This document shows positions 1 through 25,019 of a DNA stretch of 47,500 nucleotides, in pieces (positions within the stretch are counted from its first letter, which is position 1; every line of letters begins with the position of its first letter). The notes beneath the pieces were generated by a model. The model saw nothing but the letters and a program-made list of their open reading frames with translations, made no database searches and was not told where the DNA came from. The translations under genes and the position numbers were made by a program. The DNA is from Botryococcus braunii (taxonomy: Eukaryota; Chlorophyta; Trebouxiophyceae): NCBI GenBank assembly GCA_002005505.1, contig KV908451.1, positions 227,945 through 275,444 of the forward strand, written 5' to 3'.

Positions 1-1712
1 TCCGACTGTGGGGACTGCTGGGCCTCCTTTAGACTGGAAGGCACACTAATCTTCCCAAAACGCACACCAGTGTGCTTCCCCTGATCTTGCTTACTCTTAC
101 TCTCACTGTCACCCACTACTCTTTCGCTGAATGTCGCCGCACTGCACGTGGGGACTGTGGGCAAAGATCCAGATCCCCCCCTCTGCTCTTTCTCTCTCTT
201 AGACTCACAGCTTGCCCTCTCAAGCTTGCTGCCAGCCACTCTCACATCATCCTCCCAAACACAGGTACCTCTCGGAAAGCTCTTGTAATTGGGGGAATTC
301 TCACACTGTCCAGGCTTCCGATTCACCTCCTCAGACACACTCTCACATGGCTGACGGTTTGCAGTCCCGTCTGGACTCTCACAGGCATTTGAACCACTCT
401 GCACTGCATGAGCTCTTGGTCTGTCTTGATGCTGTGCCCATGTCTCTCTCTCTCTCTGTCTGCTCCCTACTAGACAAGAGCGCTGGGGCGCAGGCCCAGC
501 AGCACACTCCCATGCATGGCCCACACTTGCGTGGCTGGCACCACATTGTCCTTGGGCATCACAGATTGAGTTCTCATCTCTAACATTTCTCTCAGGCACT
601 GAGCAGGTCCCACCCATACAGCTCAGCTCACTTGGACCATCTGCAGTCTGATCAGAGACTGCCCCCCTCTCATCTCTAACAACTGAAGCAGGTCTCTCGG
701 TGTCCTGACCCAATTCCTGCACTTCCCCTGGTCCCTGTGACTCTGTGTCACCTTCAGTCATCCCCTCTCGCTCACAGCTCTCTCCCTTATCCTGTGCCAG
801 CAGGATCTCTCGAGCTGCAGTTCGTTGCTCATAGCGTTGAGCCCGCGACAGTCCGTCCGGAGGCGGAATGGTCGTTGCCGGATGCGTGTTACGTAGTGAC
901 TGCTGTGCTCGCTCTAATATTAGTTGATGTTGCCCGCTGTCCGAACTTCCTCGCGCCAGTCGCTGAATTGCGTCCAGAGTCCCGGACCGATCCAAGTCCG
1001 GCTGCTGTTCTCCCGTGCGTGATTCAGGAGTCACATTGGGAATGCCCTCCTCTTGGGAAGGCTTCCCCTGACTAGCAGGCTCAGTTGCAGCCTGGTCAGA
1101 GGGTACTGGGAAGGAGCTGTCAGGCCTAATGCTGGAGCCTGGGCTGCTGACAGTCTGATTCTGCGTGCTGCACTGTGGCAATGACATCACTGGGTTGCTG
1201 CTGTGCATTTGCCCTGGTAAGTCTTCAGGATATGAGAACTGCTGAGACTGGTCAGAGAGAACTGCCATTCCCACCCGAGTAGCTCCTCGAATGTGTTCCA
1301 CAAATTGGATATCTCTGCTCTCTCTCCAGATCCCCCCTCCCATATAGACACGGTATGCCTTTGACACTGGAGAGTAACCAGTGAACATCCCAGCCACAGC
1401 TTTTGGTGCAAATGCCCCCCTCTGCTGATCAGGAACATGCACAAATGCCAGGCATCCCCATGTGCGCAGCAAGGATACATCTGGTTTGTATCCCATGAAC
1501 ATTTCGCAGGGAGATAGGGGCCTGCCTGAGCTGGGTCCCATATTTAGGAGGGTGCAGGCTGTCTCCAGGGCTTCCTTCCACATCACAGGGCTTGCTGCAG
1601 CAAAATTGAGGAGGGTTCTGGTGCGCTCCTTGAGGGTCCTGTTGGCTCTCTCAGCAACTCCATTCTGCTGAGGGGTATATGGGGCAAATGTCTCCAGCTT
1701 AGTGCCCTTCCG
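1..1712 (-). pseudogene. pol: Copia pol remnant: end of integrase plus long linker, runs off window
   Basis: A minus-strand frame open without stops from the gag end to base 1 (about 570 codons). It begins with KLETFAPYTPQQNGVAERA, the segment holding the last catalytic Glu of the copia integrase core, followed by NRTLKERTRTLL, then SPCEMFMGYKP and TWGCLAFVHVP, and the usual end IQFVEHIRG near 1280. From there to base 1 is a polar, low-complexity linker of about 420 residues that has not yet reached reverse transcriptase. The region expected before it (protease, HHCC finger, D,D part) is missing. The frame lacks its own start and is shifted relative to gag, so it is called a deleted remnant although the reading frame itself is intact. 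Confidence 0.8.
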
Positions 1713-2745
1713 AGGGAGGAGAAGTTGAGCCTGGAGGAGGGTGCAGCAGTGGGAACGCTCCAGTGCCAGGGAATGCATGCTGCACGCTGGGAGGTGGCTG
1801 AGCTGCTCCAGGAAACTGCCCTTGGGGCCACATGGCTGCCAGTTGTTGTACAGCTGCCACCACATTGCGTTGTGTCTCTGCATCCCTTTGGCGTTTACGG
1901 CAGTCTCTCCAGAAATGGCCTTTCTTGTGGCAGTAGTTGCACGTGCCTCTCACTTCCCCCCTTGATTCTGTGTCTGTTGGCTGTCTGGAGGGAATTGCCC
2001 CGCTAGTGGAGGGGACTGGGGCTGCCTCCAGTTGAGCAGGCATTGCTTTCATCACCAAGGCAGGCTGTTCTCCATCATCGTTGTAGCCAGAGGCCTCGGC
2101 TGTGGTGGAAATGAGAGCTGCCAGCTGATCAAGGGGATAAGCTACTGCAGTGGGTAGCAGCCCGGGAGGATTGGCTGCAGCTGGTAGTCCCTGCACTATC
2201 TGAGTGGCAACATGACCATCCAAGAGGTCATGTCCATTGCGTTTCAGACAGCTCTTGAGATTTATCATTCTGGACACGTACTGAGAGATCGTTTCTCCAC
2301 GTCTCATCCCTCTAGACATTTCCTTCAGCCAGTCTGCATTGGCTTGAGTGTTGTAACCACCCACAAATTTCTTGCAAATGAACAGATATGCATCATATGC
2401 TGACGGTTTACTTGACAATTCCCCCAACCATTCCTCTGGAACTGACTCGTACAGCAGAAGCATTGCAGCCGCATTGTGGATAGTCCCAGGCATGGCAGAC
2501 TGAATGGCAGGAAAGGAACCCCTAGCACTATTGGCCGCAGTAAAGGCATTGTCCCATACCACAAAATTTGTGCCATGACGATCCAGCTTAATATGCACCT
2601 TGACTTGGGTGGCTATGACCTTGGGAAGTACATCTCCCTCACCCCTTGATGTGCTTGGCGTGGACGGACTTCGCGTGGGAGACGAGGTAGACTCTTCCTC
2701 TGCTGACTGTGATTCTTCACCGGTGCGGGCGCCTTTCTTAGCCAT
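1699..2745 (-). CDS. gag: Copia-type Gag with CCHC zinc knuckle
   Basis: 348-aa frame. The start is taken at the ATG at 2745, because the frame further upstream has no ATG. After a Ser/Glu/Pro-rich leader (residues 1-40) comes a region typical of copia gag (UBN2-like): residues about 50-190 include VVWDNAF, PEEWLGEL and ISQYVSRMINLK. The nucleic-acid-binding knuckle CNYCHKKGHFWRDC (C-x2-C-x4-H-x4-C) lies at 1941-1900, residues about 269-282. The tail is Pro/Gly-rich and stops where the pol remnant begins in another frame, at the internal deletion. Gag would coat the element's RNA in virus-like particles. Confidence 0.85.
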   Translation of the reverse strand: MAKKGARTGEESQSAEEESTSSPTRSPSTPSTSRGEGDVLPKVIATQVKVHIKLDRHGTNFVVWDNAFTAANSARGSFPAIQSAMPGTIHNAAAMLLLYESVPEEWLGELSSKPSAYDAYLFICKKFVGGYNTQANADWLKEMSRGMRRGETISQYVSRMINLKSCLKRNGHDLLDGHVATQIVQGLPAAANPPGLLPTAVAYPLDQLAALISTTAEASGYNDDGEQPALVMKAMPAQLEAAPVPSTSGAIPSRQPTDTESRGEVRGTCNYCHKKGHFWRDCRKRQRDAETQRNVVAAVQQLAAMWPQGQFPGAAQPPPSVQHAFPGTGAFPLLHPPPGSTSPPSEGH

Positions 2746-2758
2746 GCTGCAGAGCTTG

Positions 2759-3283
2759 TCAGTCTTCGCTCCTTTCTGACAGTCTGGAGTCTCCGTCCTC
2801 GTCCTCACTGTCGTCCTCTGTGTCCCACTCGTCCACGTCAAATTGTCCTCCGCCGTAGAGAATTAGATGATCAATGAAGTCGTCTCCCAGGCTGCTCAAA
2901 GCTAGCTCAATCGCTGCGTAGGCAGCTTTCTCTGTCCAATAAGCTTCGTGCGATGGACCTCCCGTTTGCTGTAAGCACCTCTCAAAAATTGCTCGTGTCA
3001 GATATCCTGGCTCTCCGTTGATGAAAGAGATTTCCCAAACAGTGAATTTATAAGCTGAATATATCGGGAAACGCTCTCGGAACCACTGAGGTGGGGTGAG
3101 TGCTCCTCGTCCATGTGCTTCGTGGACGAAGTCCTTCACTAGGAATACACGTTCGTCTATCGTTCGTGGGCCTTTCTCTCCTCCTGCCTTTCTTCGCTCG
3201 TTATATGTTGGAGGAGGAGGTAGAGGTGGAGGAGGTCTACTTCCGCCCGTGCTCATACGTCCGGTTTGTCGCGTTCGCGCCAT
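2759..3283 (-). CDS. Extra 174-aa ORF between primer site and gag
   Basis: ATG to stop frame of 174 codons, starting about 50 bp after the primer binding site and stopping 14 bp before the gag ATG, in another frame. The protein has a Pro-rich N-terminus (residues about 17-26), a middle part with aromatic residues and no known motif that I recognise, and a very acidic C-terminus (DVDEWDTEDDSEDEDGDS). It is not gag, which follows separately with its own domain. Classical copia elements go from leader to gag without such an ORF. It could be an element-specific accessory protein, or an N-terminal part of gag separated by a frameshift: the gag frame stays open upstream and overlaps this ORF by 83 bp. 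I assign no function. Confidence 0.6.
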   Translation of the reverse strand: MARTRQTGRMSTGGSRPPPPLPPPPTYNERRKAGGEKGPRTIDERVFLVKDFVHEAHGRGALTPPQWFRERFPIYSAYKFTVWEISFINGEPGYLTRAIFERCLQQTGGPSHEAYWTEKAAYAAIELALSSLGDDFIDHLILYGGGQFDVDEWDTEDDSEDEDGDSRLSERSED

Positions 3284-3335
3284 CGCAGACTACTTTGCCC
3301 AAGTCATACATTTTTCATGCCTCAGCAGAAAAGCC

Positions 3336-3349
3336 GTGGGCCCATAACC
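3336..3349 (-). promoter_or_regulatory. Primer binding site matching initiator tRNA-Met anticodon arm
   Basis: Minus-strand sequence GGTTATGGGCCCAC directly follows the LTR end (ACA). It is complementary to the anticodon stem-loop region of eukaryotic initiator tRNA-Met rather than to the tRNA 3' end. Drosophila copia uses the same kind of internal half-tRNA primer. The 14-base match and its exact placement next to the LTR make the call strong. Confidence 0.85.
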
Positions 3350-3732
3350 TGTAAACTTCTGTGTTCGGCGTTCCCTGTATGACCCGGGCACGAAGGGTGA
3401 TTAGCTCGTCGGTACTCTTGTTGTGTGTAGGAGAACAAGCAGTGACCGAATGTGAATGAGGACTTGATAGGCAACAGTCAAGAGCTAAGCACCCGAAGTG
3501 CCTTTAATGTCCCAATCAAGTGCCTCGTCCTTGCACGCCGGTGTCATAAATCCTTTCTAGCAAACCGTGTCTGATTATGTCATCCTTCCTAATCAACGTA
3601 TAACTGGTCTAGATGAGTTCTGGCAAAACTCCCAGGTTCTGCCACCGATTATTCAATGAAGCTGATCTGGCCACTATTACTCTTCTGAGGGAAAGGCACC
3701 AAAATGTTCTGTCACTATTATAACAGTTTACA
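3350..3732 (-). repeat. 5' LTR of the copia element
   Basis: The inner end is fixed by the primer binding site that follows directly. Read on the plus strand the segment begins TGTAAAC and ends GTTTACA, a perfect 7-bp terminal inverted repeat with TG...CA ends, giving a 383-bp LTR of normal copia size. An alternative outer end at 3725 (ending ATAACA) is possible. The partner LTR and target-site duplication are outside the window, so the outer boundary is inferred from the inverted repeat alone. Confidence 0.7.
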
Positions 3733-4767
3733 ACTTTGCTCCTGCAAACTACACTGATAATCTCTCCTTGCATGCGTTTTGGGCTGGAGCGGCGCTGATG
3801 TGGGTTTGCAGGACTCATCACAAGCAAAAACAGTGGTCGCACAATTTTTTTGGTTTTGGGAGTGCGTGATGAGAGCTCTAAGGTTCCGAGGTTAGGAAAG
3901 TCCATGCGGCCACCATGGATGGGTCAGCAGGTGTGCGCAAACCGGTGGTGGATAAGTGCTGCTTGTTGATCAATGGGACTGTGTATACAGTATACAGTCT
4001 ACAGTATATAGTTACATACCGAGTAACGTCTGCATCTATGCCTGTTTAATGTGTCACGTGTCCATATGGAATGCCCTTCCTTACTCTTCTGGTACTGGCT
4101 TTTGGAATGTTCTAGTTTTGTTTCAGTTTCCATCTCTTGCCCAGTCCAAGTTCGTTCCTGTGATTCTAAACACATGTGGTGTTCATGCCCCAGCCCCTTT
4201 TCCAAAAGTGTGTCGGGGGTGCACGCATATGTCTTGTATCCTAACACAGTCTTCTGCACATACCGATGACTCCTACATCCTAGCAGCTATCGTTCATGCG
4301 TGGTGCCTGCTCACCGAACTCTGGCTAATGTCTTCGAGCTTTGGACTTGCGCTTTGGGGCCCCCTCCTACCTCCCCTCACTAGAACTCGCTGAATCATCC
4401 ACAGCCGAGCAGCGTGCTTGGAAAAAGTTCACGCACGTGATGCACATGAAGCCGAGTAGCCCCACAATTAAAGTCTCAAGTGACCTTTCTTCCGAGGTTG
4501 GAAACCGTTGTGCGGCCCGTAATCCCGTAGGCGGCATGTTCAAGAAGAGATACGCCAGATGCAGGGGTTATTTTTGGGCCAGGAACTTTCCTTTCTGCGT
4601 CAGATCCTCCGGAAGTGTCAGTCTTTAGCTAAGCAGCCTTGTTTGGCAAGGAGTTTCGTTATTCGTCCCCGTGAGTTAGAGTTTGAGCAGCTCAAGATCC
4701 GGTTACGGTTCCCGTAAAACCGCTAGTTTGTACCAAATAGCATTCGGAGTTGTTCAAAAAAGATATT
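3733..4767. other. Intergenic, no gene seen
   Basis: Between the LTR and the first candidate exon of the RRM gene. Open frames here (for example 3956-4393 plus) have no motif, poor codon pattern and no splice-compatible partners. It may hold the promoter of the downstream gene, but no core element could be identified with confidence. Confidence 0.5.
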
Positions 4768-8704
<3,937 letters not shown>

Positions 8705-9818
8705 ACTCAAGGGCCTTCAATCGCTTTTGTTGGCCCCGTGCGTCCGTCCTTCATTAACTGCGTCTGTCTCTTGGTATGAGGAAAGAATCTCTGCATGTAT
8801 GTTTTATTGTACCCTGATTGAACCCAGAGGGGGAAAAGAGGGGGAGGGAGGCAGGAAGAGGGAGTGACGGGGAGGAAGTGGGGAGGGAGAGAGGGAGAGA
8901 GAAAGGAAAGCGCCTCACGTACCCCAGGCACGTGTAGGTGTACCGCTCTGTGTGCTCCTCCTCCTGGAATGTGCGTCAGATGACCAGCCCCACTGGCTCC
9001 CCCTGCGCAGCTCATGGCTGGACCCAAGCCGGGTGTGGCTGGCACCAAGTACAAGGTTGTCTGAGTCTTCCTTTCGAAAGCTGCACGGGTCTATCTTGAG
9101 GTTGACGGGGTTTTGCATGCCCCAGCAGATCAGAACCCCAGTGTCTAGGTGAAGTGTGGAAGGAGATGGGGCTGATGTACTGCTGTCCTGCAAATCCTGC
9201 TCAAGATTAAGTCAGACACCAGGCCCTGCTGGCCCTGCTGGTTTGATTTGAGTTCGAGGTATTTGATTCCAGTCCTTTAACGTGTGTATTATGATACTGT
9301 GCGTTTGGTTTTTTGGGTCCTCCGGGGGCGGGATGGGGGAACAGGAAGGTACTTTGGGATGCATGGGCGAACATTATTGAGAGGGAGGGATGAGCCTGGT
9401 CCCATAAAATTGGAAGCAAAGTCAGACCTCATCTTTTCTGAGTCTTCAGTACCTAGTCTTCCAGGTTTCTGCTGCTTGGTTGCATTCCTGCTTTGTTGCA
9501 TTGTTGTTTAAGTTGTAATGTTCCGAAACTGCCATATGACATTTGTGAAGGACCGCTTCTCCAGTGTGCGTGTTGCTAAGCCGGCAGTGTATCGTTAATC
9601 AGAGATATTCAATGAAAAGGAAAGATAAATGACGCATCTGGCCAGCCCGCTGGGCATGGTGAGGTGTTATCGGATAGACCAGGCGGTACTTTGAGGTAGT
9701 TTAGAGTGTCTTTGTTGTTTCATGGCATTAAATGACTATGCTATGTCTGGAATCTCTATTGGTAAGACTGTCAGTGATACACTCTTGATCACAAAGACGC
9801 TGTGAATATAGGCGATAG

Positions 9819-9878
9819 ACATGGAAGGCGATGTTGAATTGGAGGGTTAATCTCCCACTTAATCATCGCCTTCCATGT
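9819..9878. repeat. Inverted repeat, 14-bp arms
   Basis: ACATGGAAGGCGAT at 9819-9832 is perfectly complementary to ATCGCCTTCCATGT at 9865-9878, with a 32-base loop. Function unknown. Confidence 0.85.
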
Positions 9879-10502
9879 TTACCGTAAGTACAGTATTTGT
9901 ATAAGCCGTCCAATATCATTGCCCATGTTGAACTGGTGGCCTCCGCACACTCCGCACTGCACAGCACTCCCTTTCCTTCCTTTCACATTGCATATGCCAC
10001 CAAAACACAATTACAACGCATAGTCTTTGAAATTCAAGATATGCGTGCACGGGGGAGAGCGGGAGGGAGGGAGGCATATGGGAAGGGGGTACAGGAGAGC
10101 GAGATTTGTTTGGCTTTGAGAGTGGGCTTGGTCCCCCACCATGCACAGCGCATCGCTAGAAGAAGGATGTCACAGTGCTGGGATAATCAGAGTATCCGAA
10201 GCATGACTGTACCTATGGCTGTCAGCCATGAGAGCCCAGGGAAGGGGGGGGGGGGGGAGAGGAGTGTGGATCCAACTTACAGTGCTCGGCCCCTCTACCC
10301 TGATTAGAGCAAAGTTCTCTCTCTTATTTGTGATACTCGTACAGAAATTGACTCTGACACATATAAAAATCAAACTGCTACCCACACTTCATCGCCTCTC
10401 ACAGTCATCTGCTATTCGAAATGTAGAACAAAACTGGGACCTAGTCCCAGAAAGTGGCTCCTAAGCACTATCACTATGCCCGTGATGGCTGTTATATAGC
10501 CT

Positions 10503-10545
10503 GAAAGGCAGCAATGCCAGGGCCGAACTGGCATTGCTGCCTTTC
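10503..10545. repeat. Perfect hairpin, 18-bp stem and 7-base loop
   Basis: Arm GAAAGGCAGCAATGCCAG (10503-10520) pairs without mismatch to 10528-10545; loop GGCCGAA. Too short for a typical plant or algal miRNA precursor but unusually stable. Could be a small foldback element or an RNA 3' structure. Confidence 0.9.
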
Positions 10546-11445
10546 TAACCATTGACGAATACAAACGGATGAATGTAGAAAGTCGTCCACGAATAAGGTC
10601 ACCATCAATTCATTCATGTTCCAAGCACAAAATCTGGTTCCGCAAAGCATGCCAAATTAGACACGTCTTGACGTACTGGACTTGCACAATAACGCTACTA
10701 CTGAAGTTCCATTTTATTCCATGTTTTTGGTTCACAAGGTGGCACCGAGACCCGTCTAGCGCTTCCAGAGCAAGCATTTCCGGCCACACTATCGAGGACA
10801 GAGCGCTGGGCTCAATCCCCATACTTTCTCCTTTGCACACGTGCACACTCTGAGGTGTCATGATCCCACATGTTGCGGATATTGTTTTGGGGTTGTGGAA
10901 CTCTGACAATATTTACTGCATTCATTGCCTACTCGAACCCACACTCAACAAATAAGACCTTTCCAGGAGTCAGATAAAACACTCAAGAAAGATCACTGAG
11001 TCCAGCAAGTGGGACTCTTACAGAGAGGGACATGCAAGAAGCGCCACCCCTCGGCACTCGCCCCAAACTACAGGACCAATCCTTTCAGTCGCAACTTGGC
11101 AACGATCCTCATCAGTGGCACTTCTGCCAATGCGCCTCTCAATGCCCCTCTTCCCTACCGCCCAAGGCATGTAAGGCACTTTATATGTGAGCTTCCCTGC
11201 TTAGCTACAAATACGGATTTAGGCTTTTCTCTTCGTGTTACCTACACAGGATGGCTCATGGGTGCATGTTTCGGTCCTCTTCTGACTTCTGCTGTTCAGC
11301 TGGACAGTCACCTAGCCAAGAGGGGCTGGGCCGCAGAAGCATGTGTGTCTTTTGAAGAATTAGGACACCCCAGGATCCCCAAACATCACCCGCTGGGCAT
11401 TATACAAGCCCGCCTTGGGTGGCCGCACTGTCATTGAAGAGCAAC

Positions 11446-21422
<9,977 letters not shown>

Positions 21423-24400
21423 CTTTGTTGATCCCCCCGTGGGCAGGCTCCTGTCCGCAGGAGCAGGCCTGAATCTCCTCTATGTCACCTACATCAAGGC
21501 ACTTTCAGTTGTCTGAAAAGTGGTCTTTTCAGGGAGAGTGCACTTTGTCAACCCCCCCCCCCCCCCACGGAGTGTGAACGTTTTCAGCGCAGATGCATCC
21601 TGCAGTGGTACATGTTCGATTGCAATAAAAAGGCAGAAAAGGGGTAGGAGCACGAATGTACTCATAAGCTTCCGCGGGCCCCAGGATTATCCTCCATATG
21701 AGAAAGCACCTCTATCTGCTCTACCAAAGCGAATCCCAGTTGATCTCCCACAGACTTTCCGCACAACATCACAAGTGCTGCTTCTACCCTCCACACCCCC
21801 TTGGAACAACTTCTCGGAAGTCCATCCATTGTGGTGTTGCTGCACCTTCAAGTTGGTTAAAACTGCGACCGGAAAGAGACTGCAGATTCTTCAAGTGTCT
21901 GTATAATCCTATCTGGTGGTTATGCCCTGACTTCTTAATATCAGCACCCTCATTTAAAAAGTTTACCAATGAAATAAATATGCCGTTGAGGTTCTTAATG
22001 GTATGTGGAGTCCCACTGCGTGCGAGGAGGTTCTGATGATGTGCTTTGAGTGGGAGTTGTCCATCTATGGTTACACTTTATAAGAGAAAGCTATACAACA
22101 AACAGATTGAATCAACATTAACAGTGTAGAACTTTAATCTGTTCCTGACTGTCTGCACGTTTGCCACCTTCTGGTTCAGTTCCTGTGAAGCAAACAACAG
22201 AATAGCCCATGAAGTGTTCCCGGCAGTGCTTCGCATGACAACGACAAGATAATTAGGAGACTGAATATGTCAGTCCTCAAAACGCAGCGCAAAGGCAGAA
22301 AGTCACTGTATTCCCTCAGAAAACTTGCCGACCCTCCTGCGCGCTCGAGTCTTTCTCAAGTTCTACTTGTTCAGCCTGAACAAGGTCAAGAAATAAAATG
22401 GTATACAAAATAGTGTGACGTTAATTACTATGTGAGATACCGGACACGTTTCCAAACGACGGAGTCACTGCCAGAATCGCGCGATCACGGGCATCCCTAC
22501 CTAGCCCTGTGTCTCAGTTGTGACAATGCTTCTCGGTTCTATCAGAAGAACTGTTTCAAAAATATGTTTTCACTACATGCGGCAGGTAAATCCTCTTAAC
22601 TGGCCATTCCAAGGTTTCCGCACTGCGCGATGATCTCGAGCGCCTTGCATCAAAGGGACGCCAAGGAACACTGGGCGTACTGTGGCAGCAACAAATTTAC
22701 GAATATTGAAAACTGTAACCGTGAAGGAGGGCAGCTGCTTCTCGCAAGTAATCGCAAGAAACGCGAATTTGCATCGGAACGCGAGGGGAAGTTATTTTGG
22801 GTAACCTCTCCATTGACGTATCGCAGTACGGCCTCGGTTAGCTGCGTGCCCCCCTGCGCGGCATTGCTGACAGCTTGTCTGAGATTGCCATCCCCAGCAG
22901 GCCAATGAAGAGAAGTTTGGCCAAAACATTTAGAAAAATAAACTTTTTGTTGTGCCGTCTGGCACAGACAGTCAACTGGACCTGCTCCACAGTCAGCCTC
23001 GAAAGCATTAAAGTTAATCCAGTATGAGCGATTTTTGACATTCGAATGGGCACACTTCTTGCACTACCGCTTATTCTGCCCAACCTGTAATTATGTCGAT
23101 GGAACGAAGCATCGCCTATGAAAACATTCGAAAGACCGGGTTGCAGCAGGGTAGAACAAAGAACTTAACCGCTGTATTATCTTCCACACAATGCACCTTC
23201 ATGATTACAATCGTGAAAAAGTATTTAACGCAATTGCCGAGAGCAAACGGGACGAACTCATGCCCTATGCAGGCGAATAGGTACTTTACAAGGCAATGAG
23301 CATCAGCCTGGGTTCACTGCCACACTCCCAGATGAGCCCCCATGCTGCAGCTCCCCGCTTACAAGAAACTCACTGGGCACTGCTCGTTATCGTAGGGTAC
23401 ACATCCCCACCAAACGAGACGGACGGCCAGCACTCCAGACTGCTGCTGTTGCTGATTATGAGGGCTTTTTATGCCTGCTGGGTTACAAGTCCCCTTTCCA
23501 TGGGTAACGGTACAGACCTCAGCCATGGGATGTCAAATCCAGATCTAAGCGCCTGATAATCATAATCTACCTCGCCAGGCCCAAACTTCAGTTTACATGC
23601 AGCCTAATTCACTACCCCTTCATAAAAATAGGTGTGCTCAGTTTCCTCCTCACAACTTGAGATGAGGCAACCAACTTCTAAAACAGACTTGCTACTTAAG
23701 AGTACCCACTATTCTCTCCAACTAAGGAGCTTAACCTCACTTCACCGGGGTGGAAATAGTCTTGTGACGGGTTTCATTGATATGGCAGGCTGTTGGCAAT
23801 GCCTCTATACTTTTCATCTGGGTAGCTATGCATTCATACGTCAATTAGCCCACTGGCTCAAAGGGTCACAACCAGCCGCACTTTTAACCATGAAGAGCAT
23901 CATGCCAATGCCATTCCGCCAGTCACTCCAAGCACCTGGTCACCAGGTCATGATCATCAGTACTATGGAAACCGGCGACAGAGGGCCGAGATGGGGGGGG
24001 GGGGTGTGTAAAAAGGTGGAAGGCACGGAGGGCAGAGCCGGGCCAGAGATTCTGCTTTTGGACAATGTGATGGAGTAAGTGGTCAGGAAACCTTTGCATC
24101 TGTCATGGCCAACCGTTTTAAGGGCAGACTTGCAAGGAAAGTGTAGAGAACCCCTGCACTCTTCTGGAACACTGTGTTGATGGTCTTAATTGGTGTGGCA
24201 CGATGAACGATGGGCTTATTGCTAGAATTTGGCGAGGAACGTTTATTGCGCGTGAAGCAGCTTTTCAACAGCGAATATTTTCAATCATTGCGTTGCTACA
24301 TTTGATGCATGAGAGAAGGGCTAAATCTAGGCCACACCTCTCCGCTGACGAAGCTGGACTGTGCATTGTCAGCCAGGAATACAAACGCCGGGGCGACTTC

Positions 24401-25019
24401 CTTAGGCTGCGCTGTTCGTTGCATTGGGTACTTCTGGCCATGTGACTCCACCTGGCATTCCACGTACACACCCCTGTATCAAATAATCTGCTACTAAACA
24501 ACAGCCTGCCTGTTGTGCCATGCCCTGGGTTAGTATCTAAATCACCGCTCTTGTAACAACAGGGCGCGTGACCCTCTCTTCCAAGGTTTAAGACAGCGGT
24601 CTATAGGTGCTAATAGAAATTGCAATAAAGACCCTCATAAATTGCATTAAAAACCCTCAGGTTCTGAGGGTCTCACAGGCATGGCTTAATTACTATTTAC
24701 ATAACCCATCATGATACACAGACTACAAGTGAAGAGTAGAACGTTTCTAGGAAGTTGTGCCATTATTAAAAAACTGGCTGCCAATGTAAAAAGGTTACAG
24801 ATGAAAGGACCCTTTTCAGACAGTACATAAGCATGGCACGCCTTCGCACGCCAAGGGAGAGGCAGGGGAGCATGCACGCCCAAGAGTAGGCGCACCCATG
24901 CCCGCAAGAGGGAACAGAGTGAACACGTGATTGATCAACAAAATCATTGCTTGGGTGCTCAAGCCTTAAGGTTGTGTCGACTTTCTTACTCAGCTACAGG
25001 GAGGCATGGAGGAGCGTAC
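21423..25019. other. Interval with no recognised gene
   Basis: Lies between the 5' end of the G8 gene and the last recognised exon of the dehydrogenase gene, both on the minus strand. The missing 3' end of the dehydrogenase would be expected here but was not found. Frames such as 22630-22908 (plus) and 22838-23083 (minus, with one hydrophobic stretch) overlap each other and have no recognisable motif. A C run sits at 21552-21563, a G run at 23995-24003, and a 9-bp perfect palindromic repeat (CTTGTTCAG/CTGAACAAG, 1-base spacer) at 22366-22384. Confidence 0.5.

Larger units (their letters stand above)
1..3732 (-). mobile_element. Ty1/copia LTR retrotransposon, 5' part, internally deleted
   Basis: Reading on the minus strand the order is LTR (3732-3350), primer binding site (3349-3336), a small ORF (3283-2759), gag (2745-1699), then a frame with the C-terminal part of a copia-type integrase (about 1712 down to base 1). 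Protease, the integrase zinc finger and the first two catalytic Asp regions are absent between gag and the integrase end. This copy therefore carries an internal deletion and cannot be autonomous. The reverse transcriptase, RNase H and 3' LTR would lie to the left of the window, so their state is unknown. The order LTR-gag-integrase before reverse transcriptase is diagnostic of Ty1/copia rather than gypsy elements. Confidence 0.9.
8705..11445. other. Intergenic between two convergent genes
   Basis: The RRM gene ends at 8704 (plus) and the G8 gene ends at 11446 (minus), so this is a tail-to-tail interval and must hold both 3' ends. No coding exon was recognised. It contains a G run at 10243-10257 and two strong inverted repeats listed separately. 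Confidence 0.6.
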